Below are positions 1-8,950 of a stretch of 64,000 bases of DNA, piece after piece. The notes beneath the pieces were generated by a model. It was given only the letters and a program-made list of their open reading frames with translations. It made no database searches and was not told the DNA's origin. How positions within the stretch are numbered: position 1 is the first letter of the stretch; each line of letters opens with the position of its first letter. The stretch is from Alphaproteobacteria bacterium (lineage in GTDB: Bacteria > Pseudomonadota > Alphaproteobacteria > Rs-D84): the NCBI GenBank assembly GCA_015062545.1, contig SUUL01000003.1, positions 25,589 through 89,588 of the forward strand. Reading direction: 5' to 3'. Position numbers and translations under genes: made by a program.

Positions 1-1
1 A

Positions 2-3000
2 TTATCCTTCTCCATTTTCCTTTACTTCGGGTTTGTGCAGCATTGCGAATTGTGCAATATGTTTTTTCAGTTCACTTTTATATGCATTATTTGCCTTGGC
101 CAAATCCACCAATTTATTAAACTGTGGATTTGCCGCACGCGCCGCCCCAAATCTTGATTCCGTCTTCAAGAAGTCTTCCAATGGCATTGGGTTATCAACG
201 CTGGAATCCATGGTCAGCGGATTTTGTCCATTTGCAATCAAATCAGGGTTAAAGCGGAACAAAGGCCATGCCCCGGTTTGCACCATTTGCATTTGATGCG
301 AAACACCATTTTGCAACGCAAACCCATGCGCGATACATGGCGCGTACGCCAATATAATGGACGGTCCATTAAATGCCTCGGCTTCACGGAATGCGCGAAT
401 CGCCTGTGCCTGATTTGCCCCCATTGCAATTTGTGCAACGTATGCACCACTCATCATCGCAATCATACCCAAATCTTTCTTGGCATGATCTTTACCGCCA
501 ATGGCAAATTTCATACTGGCACCAAACGGTGTTGATTTTGATTGCTGGCCACCTGTATTTGAATAACCTTCGGTATCCAACACCAAAACATTTACATTTT
601 CACCACTGTGCAAGATATGGTCAACACCACCATATCCAATATCGTATGCCCATCCGTCACCACCGATAATCCATACAGATTTATTAACGATTTCACCAAC
701 CAAACTTTCCGCCAGACGCGCACGTGGCCCGTCAATTTTTGCCAACTGGGCGCGCAAATTCGATTCGATTTCGCGCTGTTTTGCGGCATCTGTTTCGTCA
801 AATATCTGTTCAACATCCGCGATTCCCAATTCAAACAGCAACGCTTTCAGATTATCGCGTTTTTGATTCAATGCCAATCGCATTCCCAATCCATATTCCG
901 CATTATCTTCAAACAGTGAATTAGACCATGCCGGCCCCCGCCCCTTGGAATCAGATGTCCATGGTGTTGTTGGCAGATTCGCCCCATATATTGACGAACA
1001 CCCCGTTGCATTTGCAACAACCATTCTGTCACCAAACAGATGCGACAGCAATTTTACATACGGTGTTTCGCCACATCCTGCGCACGCCCCCGGAAATTCA
1101 AAGTAATGCGGCAACAATTCTACATGCTTTGGAATATTCAGATTTAATTTTTCGCGTTCAATATTTGGGATTTCTTCTGCCGCATTAAAGGCCGCCTGAT
1201 TTTCCGCCATCACATCCCGCGCCGGCACCATCGACAACGCCCCAACCGGACAATTTTTTACACAAACGCTGCATCCTGTACAATCCGCTGGCGAAATATT
1301 AATTGTAAAATACATATTTGCACCCAATTCCGGCGTTTTCATAGGCACAACCTTGATTCCTTTGGCGCGCGCATCTTCTGCCTGTTGTTCGGTCATTGCC
1401 TTGATTCTGATAACCGCATGTGGACACAGCATTGAACATTTTCCACATTGGATGCACTTGTCAATATCCACAGTTGCCACCTTGTCAGACACGGCACGTT
1501 TTTCATACTTGGATGTGCCGACCGGATATTGTCCGCCCCCAAATTGTCCATCAACACGAAAACGCGACACAGGAATTGCATCCCCACGTTGTGCGGCAAT
1601 TTCACCCAACGTACCTGCAATTTCCGCAGGTGCATCCAACGTCATGGCAGGCACGAAATCTGGTGCAAAGTTTGATACAGATGATGGCATATTATATTTC
1701 ACCAAATATTTTGATGCCTGGTCCACCGCGGCCCAGTTTGCCTGAACAACATCCATACCTTTTTTCTTATAAGTTTTTTCAATCGCAACCTTGGCAGACT
1801 CTGCAGCATCCTTTGGGTTAATAACTTTTGTCAAATTAAAGAAATTCAACATAATAAAGGTATTTATACGATTTCCCAACCCCAGTTCTGCCGCAGCCCT
1901 ATTCGCATCCAAGAAATAAACATTTGCACGAATCCGCATCAAATGTTCTTGGGTATCTTTTGGTAAATTGGCAAATGCGACATCTGGTGCCAACGATGTG
2001 TTAATCATCACAGTTCCACCACTGCGCAGACCATGGAACACATCAAAACGTTGTGCAATCATAAAGTTTGAAACACTGATAAAGTCTGCAACCTCTACCA
2101 AATATTGACTTTTAATTGGCGCATCGGAAAAGCGAATATGTGACGCGGTCAATCCACCTGATTTCTTGGAATCATACACGGCATAAGATTGCGGATACAA
2201 ATCAGAATTTTCCCCGACAATTTTCACAATATTTTTTACCGCCCCAACGGTACCGTCACTGCCGATACCATACAGCACGGCTGTTTTGAAGCCAGGATCT
2301 TCGACCCTGAACGCTGCATCTGTTTTCAGCGACAGTCCACTTAAATCATCATCAATACCAACCGTAAAGTTATGATGCAAAGTATTTTGCATCAGATTTT
2401 CATAAACCGCCTTGACATCTCTGGGCTTGAATTCCTTGGACCCCAAACCATATCGCCCACCATAAACGACAACACCATCACCGACCACAGATTTTACATC
2501 TTGATACAACGGTTCACCAATACTGCCCGGTTCTTTGGTTCTGTCCAGAACAGCGATTCGTTTTACAGACTTGGGCAACGCCGCCAAAAATGCCGCAGTT
2601 GGGAACGGACGATACAAATGCACCTTCAGCAAGCCCAATCCCTTTGGCAAATGTGGTAATGTTTCTTCAATGGTTTCACACGCACTACCCATTGCGACAA
2701 TAACGTTTTCCGCCTTTTCATCACCAACATAATCCACCAATTTATACTTACGTCCGGTCAATTTTGCGAATTTATCCATACATTCTTGAACGATTTCTGG
2801 TGTTTTTTCATACAACGGATTTGCCGCTTCGCGTCCTTGGAAATAGACATCAGGATTTTGTGCAGTTCCACGAATAGTTGGTTTATCAGGTGTCATACCA
2901 CGCGCACGATTTTCCAAGACCAATGAATCTGGAATCATTTCGTGCAGCACATCATCATCGATACGCGTTAAACGTGATTCTTCGTGACTGGTACGGAAAC

Positions 3001-3511
3001 CGTCAAAGAAGTGCAAGAAAGGCACCCGCGACCGAATCGTTGCCGCATGCGCGATTGCCGCCATATCATGCGCCTGCTGCACATTATGTGAAGACAGCAT
3101 CGCAAACCCCGTTGAACGCACAGACATAACATCACTGTGATCGCCAAAGATTGACAATGCATGTGTTGCCAACGCACGCGCAGCCACATGCATAACAAAT
3201 GGTGTTTGTTCCCCGGCAATTTTATACATATTAGGAATCATCAACAACAATCCCTGCGATGCAGTAAACGTTGTTGCCAGCGCACCCATTTGCAATGCAC
3301 CATGCATTGCACCTGCGGCACCACCTTCGGATTGCATTTCAATTATTTGTGGTATTGCGCCCCATATATTTTTTTTATGCTGAAACGACCATTCGTCTGC
3401 CAATTCACCCATGGTACTGCTGGGGGTAATTGGATAAATTGCCGCAAAATCTACACATCTATAAGCCACATCAGCAGCGGCCCAATTTCCATCAACAATT
3501 AATTTAGACAT
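2..3511 (-). CDS. nifJ: Pyruvate:ferredoxin (flavodoxin) oxidoreductase, single-chain
   Basis: This cytoplasmic enzyme oxidises pyruvate and CoA to acetyl-CoA and CO2 and passes the electrons to ferredoxin or flavodoxin, the usual pyruvate step in anaerobes. The 1169-aa length matches the full single-chain homodimeric type. Two ferredoxin-like [4Fe-4S] motifs are visible, CIQCGKCSMLCP near residue 685 and CTGCSVCVKNCP near 745. A further cluster/TPP motif CAGCGETPY lies near 807 and the TPP-Mg motif GDGWAYDIG near 948. The start is set by a strong AAGGAAG ribosome binding site ahead of the ATG at 3511, and the stop TAA is complete at the window edge. It is transcribed leftward as a single gene in the visible region. 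Assignment is essentially certain; that it acts in the pyruvate-oxidising direction is inferred from the family. Confidence 0.97.
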   Translation of the reverse strand: MSKLIVDGNWAAADVAYRCVDFAAIYPITPSSTMGELADEWSFQHKKNIWGAIPQIIEMQSEGGAAGAMHGALQMGALATTFTASQGLLLMIPNMYKIAGEQTPFVMHVAARALATHALSIFGDHSDVMSVRSTGFAMLSSHNVQQAHDMAAIAHAATIRSRVPFLHFFDGFRTSHEESRLTRIDDDVLHEMIPDSLVLENRARGMTPDKPTIRGTAQNPDVYFQGREAANPLYEKTPEIVQECMDKFAKLTGRKYKLVDYVGDEKAENVIVAMGSACETIEETLPHLPKGLGLLKVHLYRPFPTAAFLAALPKSVKRIAVLDRTKEPGSIGEPLYQDVKSVVGDGVVVYGGRYGLGSKEFKPRDVKAVYENLMQNTLHHNFTVGIDDDLSGLSLKTDAAFRVEDPGFKTAVLYGIGSDGTVGAVKNIVKIVGENSDLYPQSYAVYDSKKSGGLTASHIRFSDAPIKSQYLVEVADFISVSNFMIAQRFDVFHGLRSGGTVMINTSLAPDVAFANLPKDTQEHLMRIRANVYFLDANRAAAELGLGNRINTFIMLNFFNLTKVINPKDAAESAKVAIEKTYKKKGMDVVQANWAAVDQASKYLVKYNMPSSVSNFAPDFVPAMTLDAPAEIAGTLGEIAAQRGDAIPVSRFRVDGQFGGGQYPVGTSKYEKRAVSDKVATVDIDKCIQCGKCSMLCPHAVIRIKAMTEQQAEDARAKGIKVVPMKTPELGANMYFTINISPADCTGCSVCVKNCPVGALSMVPARDVMAENQAAFNAAEEIPNIEREKLNLNIPKHVELLPHYFEFPGACAGCGETPYVKLLSHLFGDRMVVANATGCSSIYGANLPTTPWTSDSKGRGPAWSNSLFEDNAEYGLGMRLALNQKRDNLKALLFELGIADVEQIFDETDAAKQREIESNLRAQLAKIDGPRARLAESLVGEIVNKSVWIIGGDGWAYDIGYGGVDHILHSGENVNVLVLDTEGYSNTGGQQSKSTPFGASMKFAIGGKDHAKKDLGMIAMMSGAYVAQIAMGANQAQAIRAFREAEAFNGPSIILAYAPCIAHGFALQNGVSHQMQMVQTGAWPLFRFNPDLIANGQNPLTMDSSVDNPMPLEDFLKTESRFGAARAANPQFNKLVDLAKANNAYKSELKKHIAQFAMLHKPEVKENGEG

Positions 3512-3573
3512 AATACACTTCCTTACACTTATTTATATCGGACAAATAATACTCACAAAATCTATCCAAGGCA

Positions 3574-3604
3574 ATAAAAAACGGGGCAAACGCCCCATTT
3601 TTTA
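3574..3604 (-). terminator. Rho-independent terminator after the C-terminal processing protease
   Basis: A GGGGC/GCCCC stem (3583-3587 and 3592-3596) with a 4-nt loop is flanked by A and T runs. On the minus strand the T run follows the stem directly after the stop codon at 3602. Confidence 0.8.
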
Positions 3605-5005
3605 TTCCTCCAAGACTGTATCGTCCATCAAAATATCAGACGGGGTTACCAAATTACGTTCTTGTAATTTCGACATCCCAATAACCATTTCCATTGCGCG
3701 CTGTAATTGATAATCACGCGCATCCTTTTCTTCGTCCGTCAATTCTTCAAACGGTGTTTCTTCTTCGTCATCATCTTTTTCAGATTTTTTCTTATCCTTT
3801 TTCTTAGACTTATCGTTTTTCAAAGAATTCTTAAACGATGCTTCGGAATACATACTTTCTTTCTTTTCCAAAACTTCTATTTTACTTTGCAGAACTTCTA
3901 TGTCTGGTGTAATACCTTCGTTCTGAATAGAATGACCAGATGGCGTATAATAACGCGCAATCGTTATATGTATCGCTGTTCCATCCCCCAACGGTTTTTG
4001 CTGTTGCACACTGCCCTTACCAAAAGATTGCGATCCCATAACCAAGCCACGTCCATTATCCTGTAATGCCCCTGCAACAATTTCGGATGCCGATGCCGAT
4101 CCATGATTAATTAAAACGACCACAGGCTTTCCATTTGTTAAATCCCCAGGTTTTGCGTACACACGTTCAATATCCGTATCCGATTTGCCGCGCGTTGAAA
4201 CAATTTCACCATCTTCCAAGAACGCATCAGACACTTCAATCGCCGCTGTTAAATATCCACCCGGATTATTACGCACATCAACAACATATCCGACAACGTC
4301 TTTCTTTTCCAACTTTTCCAACGCTTCCTTCAGATCACGCGCGGTTGTCACACCAAAATCAGAAATTCTGACATATCCAATTTTTGGTGTATCCTTATCT
4401 TCTTTATCCGCATCAGCCAATACTTTGTCATCAAATTTGATTGATTTAACCTTGATAATATCACGTTTCAAGGTCATCTCACGCGATTCCCCATCATCAG
4501 ACACAACTGTTAATTTTACTTTTGTTCCTGGTCTTCCCTTCATTTTTTTGACCGCCTGATTCAAGGTCAAATCAAAGACCTGTTCACCATCAATATGCGT
4601 AATGTAATCACCGGCCTTGATTCCTGCCTTGTCCGCGGGCGTATCATCTATTGGCGAAATAACACGTACTGCGCCACGGTCACTGGTAATTTGAATACCC
4701 AACCCACCAAATTCACCATGTGATTTATCATTAAATTCTTTGAAATCATCTGCGGACAAATATGAAGAATGAGGGTCCAGTTCTGCCAACATGCCATTCA
4801 TTGCCGCTTCCAGCATCTTTTTTTCATCAGCTTCTTCGACAAAGTTTTCACGTGCAACCTCGAACACCAATGCCAGCTTTTTCAGTTCATTATAAATCTG
4901 TTCATCTGTCAGATGTTCAATCGGTTCTTCTTTTTTCTTATTTTTTGGTGCGGCATCTACAACCATCGGCATAATCAAAGCCATTAAAATCAAGAACTTT
5001 TTCAT
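3602..5005 (-). CDS. S41-family C-terminal processing peptidase (CtpA/Prc type)
   Basis: A periplasmic serine protease that trims or degrades proteins from their C-termini. The chosen ATG at 5005 follows AAAGGGTGG and starts an obvious signal peptide (MKKFLILMALIMPMVVDA); a longer reading from 5101 lacks a ribosome binding site. A PDZ domain (about residues 100-180, GGLGIQI and AGIKAGDYI) precedes the S41 catalytic core. The Ser of GSASASEI (near 303) and the Lys of GKGSVQ (near 330) form the expected Ser-Lys dyad. The C-terminal tail is very rich in Lys and Asp/Glu, which is more charged than usual. In Alphaproteobacteria such proteases commonly neighbour an envC-like gene, as here (5869-6942), though a Fic gene intervenes on the other strand. 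Confidence 0.93.
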   Translation of the reverse strand: MKKFLILMALIMPMVVDAAPKNKKKEEPIEHLTDEQIYNELKKLALVFEVARENFVEEADEKKMLEAAMNGMLAELDPHSSYLSADDFKEFNDKSHGEFGGLGIQITSDRGAVRVISPIDDTPADKAGIKAGDYITHIDGEQVFDLTLNQAVKKMKGRPGTKVKLTVVSDDGESREMTLKRDIIKVKSIKFDDKVLADADKEDKDTPKIGYVRISDFGVTTARDLKEALEKLEKKDVVGYVVDVRNNPGGYLTAAIEVSDAFLEDGEIVSTRGKSDTDIERVYAKPGDLTNGKPVVVLINHGSASASEIVAGALQDNGRGLVMGSQSFGKGSVQQQKPLGDGTAIHITIARYYTPSGHSIQNEGITPDIEVLQSKIEVLEKKESMYSEASFKNSLKNDKSKKKDKKKSEKDDDEEETPFEELTDEEKDARDYQLQRAMEMVIGMSKLQERNLVTPSDILMDDTVLEE

Positions 5006-5087
5006 TACAAACCACCCTTTTGAATTTACGACATTCAGCATAAAACAAATCACCCGCGCATTCAACAACAAACTTTTACATAAAATA

Positions 5088-5115
5088 TTGACAAATTGCA
5101 TTTATCGTCTATAAT
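5088..5115 (+). promoter_or_regulatory. Sigma70-type promoter of the Fic-fold gene, apparently leaderless
   Basis: TTGACA (5088-5093) and TATAAT (5110-5115) are both perfect, 16 nt apart. The ATG at 5124 lies only 8 nt after the -10, so the transcript would carry almost no 5' leader, and there is no Shine-Dalgarno sequence. Confidence 0.8.
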
Positions 5116-5123
5116 TTAATATC

Positions 5124-5846
5124 ATGAATAAAACGAACCGCCTTCTTGAAAACATTGAAATGCGCAAGCCATTTGCGCAAACGATTTTATATTCTATTGG
5201 GGCTGAAAGACAAACATTTATCAACTTTCTGAAACATGAATCAGGAATAGAGGCAGAAAACCTAATCCCAGAAAAATTATCCCGCACAGAAAAGAAAGCC
5301 TTTATTGATTATACCAGCATTGAAAACACCACACGTGCATGGGAATATATTTTGAACGCCCCAGCGGCAACGATTATTGACACATACCAAATTCGCGACA
5401 TGCATAAAATGTTATGCAACAACACAGATAACACCCAAGGCGGGATATATCGTCTGTCTGGTTCGTATGCATTACGTCGTCCGTCACCAAACTATGCGAA
5501 GATTTTGTATCGTATGAACGACATAGAATACAAATTATCCGCATCATATCCTGCAACAATTCCTGTATTAATTCGCGCGATTGAAATACACAGCGACCTG
5601 ATAGAAACCCAGCCGTTTAATGATTTTAACAAGCGCACTGCCAGATTAATTATGAATTGGTTTCTGATACAAAATGGATATACACCAATCATATTTGATG
5701 TTCCTGCAGACAAACAGAATTATATGAACGCCCTGCGCGCCAAAGCGAACGGTGACACAGACGCATATTATGAATATATGTTATCATGCATGCAACGCAC
5801 CCAAGACGGCATCATCAGTTTCCTAAGCAAACCAAAAACATTGTAA
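5124..5846 (+). CDS. Fic/Doc-fold protein with degenerate catalytic motif
   Basis: The 240-aa protein has the Fic-fold core helix near residues 158-178. Fic enzymes transfer AMP or other phosphate groups to target proteins using a HPFx[DE]GN[GK]R motif, and Doc toxins use HxFx[DE]xNKR. Here the motif reads QPFNDFNKRTAR. The catalytic His is Gln (codon cag), the glycine after the Asp is Phe, and the NKR part is Doc-like. It may therefore be inactive, have altered chemistry, or bind nucleotide only. No antitoxin partner lies beside it: the flanking genes are convergent or divergent housekeeping genes. The ATG sits 8 nt behind a consensus promoter. Family assignment is good; activity is uncertain. 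Confidence 0.82.
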   Translation: MNKTNRLLENIEMRKPFAQTILYSIGAERQTFINFLKHESGIEAENLIPEKLSRTEKKAFIDYTSIENTTRAWEYILNAPAATIIDTYQIRDMHKMLCNNTDNTQGGIYRLSGSYALRRPSPNYAKILYRMNDIEYKLSASYPATIPVLIRAIEIHSDLIETQPFNDFNKRTARLIMNWFLIQNGYTPIIFDVPADKQNYMNALRAKANGDTDAYYEYMLSCMQRTQDGIISFLSKPKTL

Positions 5847-5847
5847 A

Positions 5848-5869
5848 AAGATGCCTAATGGCGTTTTTT
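5848..5869. terminator. Short bidirectional terminator between the Fic gene and envC-like gene
   Basis: A 5-bp stem ATGCC/GGCGT with one G-T pair and a TAAT loop (5851-5864) has an A run on the left and a T run on the right. It sits between two convergent genes. Confidence 0.55.
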
Positions 5870-6942
5870 TATTCTTCTTTGAACAAGCGCGCGGGGTCAA
5901 CTGCACTATTTCCGCGCCGCACTTCCAGATACATTTCTGGTTTATCCGGATTCATTCGTCCGATTGGCTCGCCTGCCAAAACTTCTTGCTCTAACATAAC
6001 ATCAATATTTCCCAGATTTGTCATAACTGTATTATAACCATTTTTATGCGACATAATTACAACCTTGCCAAAGCCACGGAAACTATCGGCAAATTTTACA
6101 ATTCCATCCGCCGGTGCCATAACCAAGGCATCACCGCGCGTACGCACACGCCACCCATCAGATTTTAATCCTAACGCGGTCTTTTCACCGAATCGCACAA
6201 CCACACGCCCACGCACCGGCAAGTTTAATTTTCTGCGTGAAAATCTGGAATCTTCTGACATCTGTGAACTGCCAACCCCCGCAGACAATTCCGATATAGA
6301 CTTTGCCCGCGCAGACAAATCGCGCAATTTTTTCTGTAATGCCGAATGTTCATCTTTTAACTTGGCATTTTGGGCACTGCGTGTTTTCAGCAGTTTATCT
6401 AATTCTTTTTTTTCATTGGTGTATTTTTTTGCAGTTCTGTCCAATTTTTCTTTTTCAACAGCACGTGCATTGCGAATTTTTTCTAATTCTTTTACCTGTT
6501 GGGCGGCACGATTAATTTCTTCATCTAACAACTGTGCCGTTCCCGACATCACCGCAGACGTTAAAACATATTCGCGCATATTTTCTGAATCAAAGTTGGG
6601 GTGCGATGCAACAAACAGAATACTGGATGCGGCATCAGAAATCCGACCACGATTTTTTTCCATCTCGGCTGATATTTTATCACGTTGTGCATCTAATTCG
6701 GCAATTTTTTTTGCCATTGCAGACCGTTGTTCTTCCAAAGAACTAACCTTGTCTGCGGCCTTGACCAAATCTTTTTTTGTTTTTGATATTTCGCGTTCAG
6801 ATGTTTGAACTTTTTCTGCTAACTGCTTGTTTTGTTGTTCTGTCTGTTTAATTTCCGCCCTGATTTTTGACAACTCGCTGGCCCCAAAAGTGGGGCCAAC
6901 AGATATAAATAACAAAGAAAGAATGGCAACAAATTTCTTCAT
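5869..6942 (-). CDS. Periplasmic coiled-coil/LytM-type protein, EnvC-like murein hydrolase activator
   Basis: The protein has a signal peptide (MKKFVAILSLLFISVGPTFG), a long coiled coil (about residues 20-215, rich in Lys, Glu and Gln) and a C-terminal LytM/M23-like domain (about 245-350). The zinc-binding H-x-H pair of active M23 peptidases is not evident (the C-terminal strand reads YLEVRRGN), as in EnvC, which activates amidases rather than cutting peptidoglycan itself. It is therefore likely to activate septal peptidoglycan hydrolases in the periplasm. Its start overlaps the tyrS stop by one base (TAATG), so it is translationally coupled to tyrS and is the last gene of a three-gene leftward operon. 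Confidence 0.82.
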   Translation of the reverse strand: MKKFVAILSLLFISVGPTFGASELSKIRAEIKQTEQQNKQLAEKVQTSEREISKTKKDLVKAADKVSSLEEQRSAMAKKIAELDAQRDKISAEMEKNRGRISDAASSILFVASHPNFDSENMREYVLTSAVMSGTAQLLDEEINRAAQQVKELEKIRNARAVEKEKLDRTAKKYTNEKKELDKLLKTRSAQNAKLKDEHSALQKKLRDLSARAKSISELSAGVGSSQMSEDSRFSRRKLNLPVRGRVVVRFGEKTALGLKSDGWRVRTRGDALVMAPADGIVKFADSFRGFGKVVIMSHKNGYNTVMTNLGNIDVMLEQEVLAGEPIGRMNPDKPEMYLEVRRGNSAVDPARLFKEE

Positions 6943-8150
6943 TATTTTTTTATCACTTTCAAGAAAGTCTTTTTACCTTTTTGTACCATGTATTCATCAG
7001 ACATAACGACCACATGTTTTGGGTCAACAATCTTTTCACCATTTATTTGAATACCACCCTGTTCCACCATACGTCTGGCTTCGGACTTGGACGGGAACAA
7101 CCCTGTTGCACACAAGAAATCCAGAATCGGCATATCCGCAGACATTTCAATTTCTGTGCTTGGTACATTTGCCATATTTGCACCACCACCAAACAGTGCT
7201 ACAGATGCCTGTTCGGCCGCAACGGCTGCATCATGTCCATGCGCAATTTCCGTGGCAGCAAATGCCAAGACCTTTTTTGCTTGATTTAATTCTGCCCCCT
7301 GCATTTGTGACAGGCGCGCAATTTCATCCAATGGAATTTCTGTAAATATCTTCAAAAACTTTTCCACCAAGTCATCTGGTGTATTGCGGAAATACTGATA
7401 GTATTCGTACGGCGATGTTTTATCTTCGTTAACCCATACCGCATTACCGGCAGATTTTCCAATTTTTTCGCCTTTGGAATCTGTAATCAAAGATGTAGAT
7501 AACACAAAAACTTCTTTTCCTAATTTTTTACGCACCAGTTCAATTCCCATCACAGAATTTCCCCATTGGTCTGCGCCACAAAATTGCAAGATACAATTAT
7601 GCTTCTGGTACAGTTCCAAGAAATCCACGGCCTGGAATGTCATATAATTGAATTCCAAGAACGTCATCCCATTATCCAAACGGCGTTTAACTGATTCCAT
7701 TGACAGCATACGCGACACTGTAAAATCTGCACCAAATTTTGCCAAGAAATCCAAATGCCCATACCCTTTCATCCAATCATAGTTATCCACCATAATTGCC
7801 TGATCATCATTAAAATCAATAAATTTTGCAATCGACTTGCGTAATCCTGCGCAGTTTTCTGCAATTTTTTCATCCGTCAGCATTGGGCGACCTTTGTCAC
7901 GTCCAGACGGGTCACCAATACGCACCGTTGCGCCACCAACCAGAGTAATTGGGCGATGTCCGTATTTCTGGAACCAACGCATTAACATCAACGAAGCAAC
8001 ATGCCCCACATGCAAAGAATCACCTGTTGGATCCGTACCCCAATATGCAGTAATTGTCCCCGAATTCAACGCATCATTCAGCGCATCCATATCAGACACT
8101 TGATTAATAAAACCACGTGCTTCTAATTCCTTTAACAATTCATTTTGCAT
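6942..8150 (-). CDS. tyrS: Tyrosyl-tRNA synthetase
   Basis: This cytoplasmic class I aminoacyl-tRNA synthetase charges tRNA-Tyr with tyrosine. The 402-aa length is typical of the bacterial TyrRS group. The HIGH-type motif is HVGH at residues 47-50 and the KMSKS-type motif is KIGKS near residues 229-233. A C-terminal S4 RNA-binding domain follows (about 340-400, with FPSKSEARRMV and GGIQINGEKI). The gene lies 20 bp downstream of an unknown 135-aa gene and overlaps the envC-like start by one base, indicating an operon. Confidence 0.97.
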   Translation of the reverse strand: MQNELLKELEARGFINQVSDMDALNDALNSGTITAYWGTDPTGDSLHVGHVASLMLMRWFQKYGHRPITLVGGATVRIGDPSGRDKGRPMLTDEKIAENCAGLRKSIAKFIDFNDDQAIMVDNYDWMKGYGHLDFLAKFGADFTVSRMLSMESVKRRLDNGMTFLEFNYMTFQAVDFLELYQKHNCILQFCGADQWGNSVMGIELVRKKLGKEVFVLSTSLITDSKGEKIGKSAGNAVWVNEDKTSPYEYYQYFRNTPDDLVEKFLKIFTEIPLDEIARLSQMQGAELNQAKKVLAFAATEIAHGHDAAVAAEQASVALFGGGANMANVPSTEIEMSADMPILDFLCATGLFPSKSEARRMVEQGGIQINGEKIVDPKHVVVMSDEYMVQKGKKTFLKVIKK

Positions 8151-8170
8151 ATTTAATACCTTTGGTTACT

Positions 8171-8578
8171 TTACCGTACTTTTTCTTGTTGTTTATGGAT
8201 TAACCTACGCAGATTTTCTGTGGCAGACAACGCCGGCTTAATCCCACGCGACCACAAAGACCGCGCAACATCCATTTTCAGATTTATTCTATCATAAAAC
8301 TTTACATCATCATAGAAAGTTTCTAAATTTTTTGAAACATACATTTCATCCAATTCTACAAAGAAATACCTGCCCATTGCATAGCTGATTGCAATTCGTT
8401 TACCACTGTTATTACAATAACGCTTGATAAGATCCCCTGGGCGAAAGAATCCACTTTTGTTACAGATAGTCATATAGGTATTTTTTCCCGCCGACTGATT
8501 AATCCCCCCCAGGCTAATCCACTGCGTAAATTCATCATTTTCTGTTAATTCAATATTCAAGACTTTATACTTTTCCAT
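8171..8578 (-). CDS. Conserved paralogous protein of unknown function (135 aa), family A
   Basis: I do not recognise this soluble protein; it has no signal peptide or membrane segment. Its C-terminal half is clearly related to the protein at 38120-38572. Both share the pattern F-Y-[DN]-D-x-x-F-x-D-x4-L-x-x-D-[VI]-A-R-x-L-x-x-R-x-I-K-P, and both have a central FRPGDLIK/FKPGDVIK segment that looks like a small beta-barrel strand. It is the first gene of the operon with tyrS and envC-like. It is not rich in unusual residues, and its codon use looks like that of its neighbours. Function cannot be inferred from position. Confidence 0.75.
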   Translation of the reverse strand: MEKYKVLNIELTENDEFTQWISLGGINQSAGKNTYMTICNKSGFFRPGDLIKRYCNNSGKRIAISYAMGRYFFVELDEMYVSKNLETFYDDVKFYDRINLKMDVARSLWSRGIKPALSATENLRRLIHKQQEKVR

Positions 8579-8644
8579 TTACCATCACCATATATTGGAA
8601 TCAATCTTAACATGCATTTTTTCAAATCGCAACACAGCCGACCA

Positions 8645-8678
8645 ACAAAAAATTCCGCAAGGTCACACCCGCGGAATT
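8645..8678 (-). terminator. Terminator of the 52-aa gene
   Basis: Perfect 8-bp arms AATTCCGC (8651-8658) and GCGGAATT (8671-8678) flank a 12-nt loop. On the minus strand the second arm is followed by a T run. It lies about 25 bp beyond the stop of the small gene. Confidence 0.75.
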
Positions 8679-8702
8679 AAATCTTGTAATAAGTTGACAA
8701 AT

Positions 8703-8861
8703 TTATTTGCCTACTTGCACACCAAATTTTGCCAACCATTCTGCAACTTTCACCGTTGGTCTGTTGGCCATTTCTGCCGCAGCTTTATTAAAAGCCGCCG
8801 CCTGACCCGCTTGATTCAAGCCCGCGGCCGCTGCATCAAATTTTCTTACCACATCAGTCAT
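8703..8861 (-). CDS. Small Ala-rich protein of unknown function (52 aa)
   Basis: This is a short complete frame reading MTDVVRKFDAAAAGL and ending KFGVQVGK. Three independent signals support it: an AGAGG ribosome binding site 9 nt before the ATG, a near-consensus promoter upstream (8903-8931) and a strong intrinsic terminator downstream (8645-8678). The peptide is amphipathic and alanine-rich with an Asn/Gln-rich centre, has no signal peptide, and probably forms one or two helices. It is an independent single-gene transcription unit between the tyrS operon and the OmpA-like gene. Function is unknown. Confidence 0.7.
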   Translation of the reverse strand: MTDVVRKFDAAAAGLNQAGQAAAFNKAAAEMANRPTVKVAEWLAKFGVQVGK

Positions 8862-8902
8862 TTCAAATGCCTCTTTCAAAAAACATCTCTCTGACGACAG
8901 TC

Positions 8903-8931
8903 AATATATACCACAAAAAACTTTTTGTCAA
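8903..8931 (-). promoter_or_regulatory. Promoter of the 52-aa gene
   Basis: On the minus strand TTGACA (8926-8931) and TATATT (8903-8908) are separated by 17 nt, close to the ideal sigma70 form. It lies 42 bp upstream of the ATG at 8861. Confidence 0.75.
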
Positions 8932-8950
8932 GTGTTCTTGTTAATAAAAT

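Noticed and set aside
5102..5287. 61-aa minus-strand frame ahead of the protease gene
   Set aside because: It overlaps the start of the Fic gene and its promoter, with no initiation signals of its own.
5124..5846. Fic gene as half of a toxin-antitoxin pair
   Set aside because: No small co-directional partner gene lies beside it and its catalytic His is missing.
6065..6808. 247-aa plus-strand frame opposite the envC-like gene
   Set aside because: Antisense to a Lys/Glu-rich coiled coil, which yields long Ser/Phe-rich shadow frames; no start signals.
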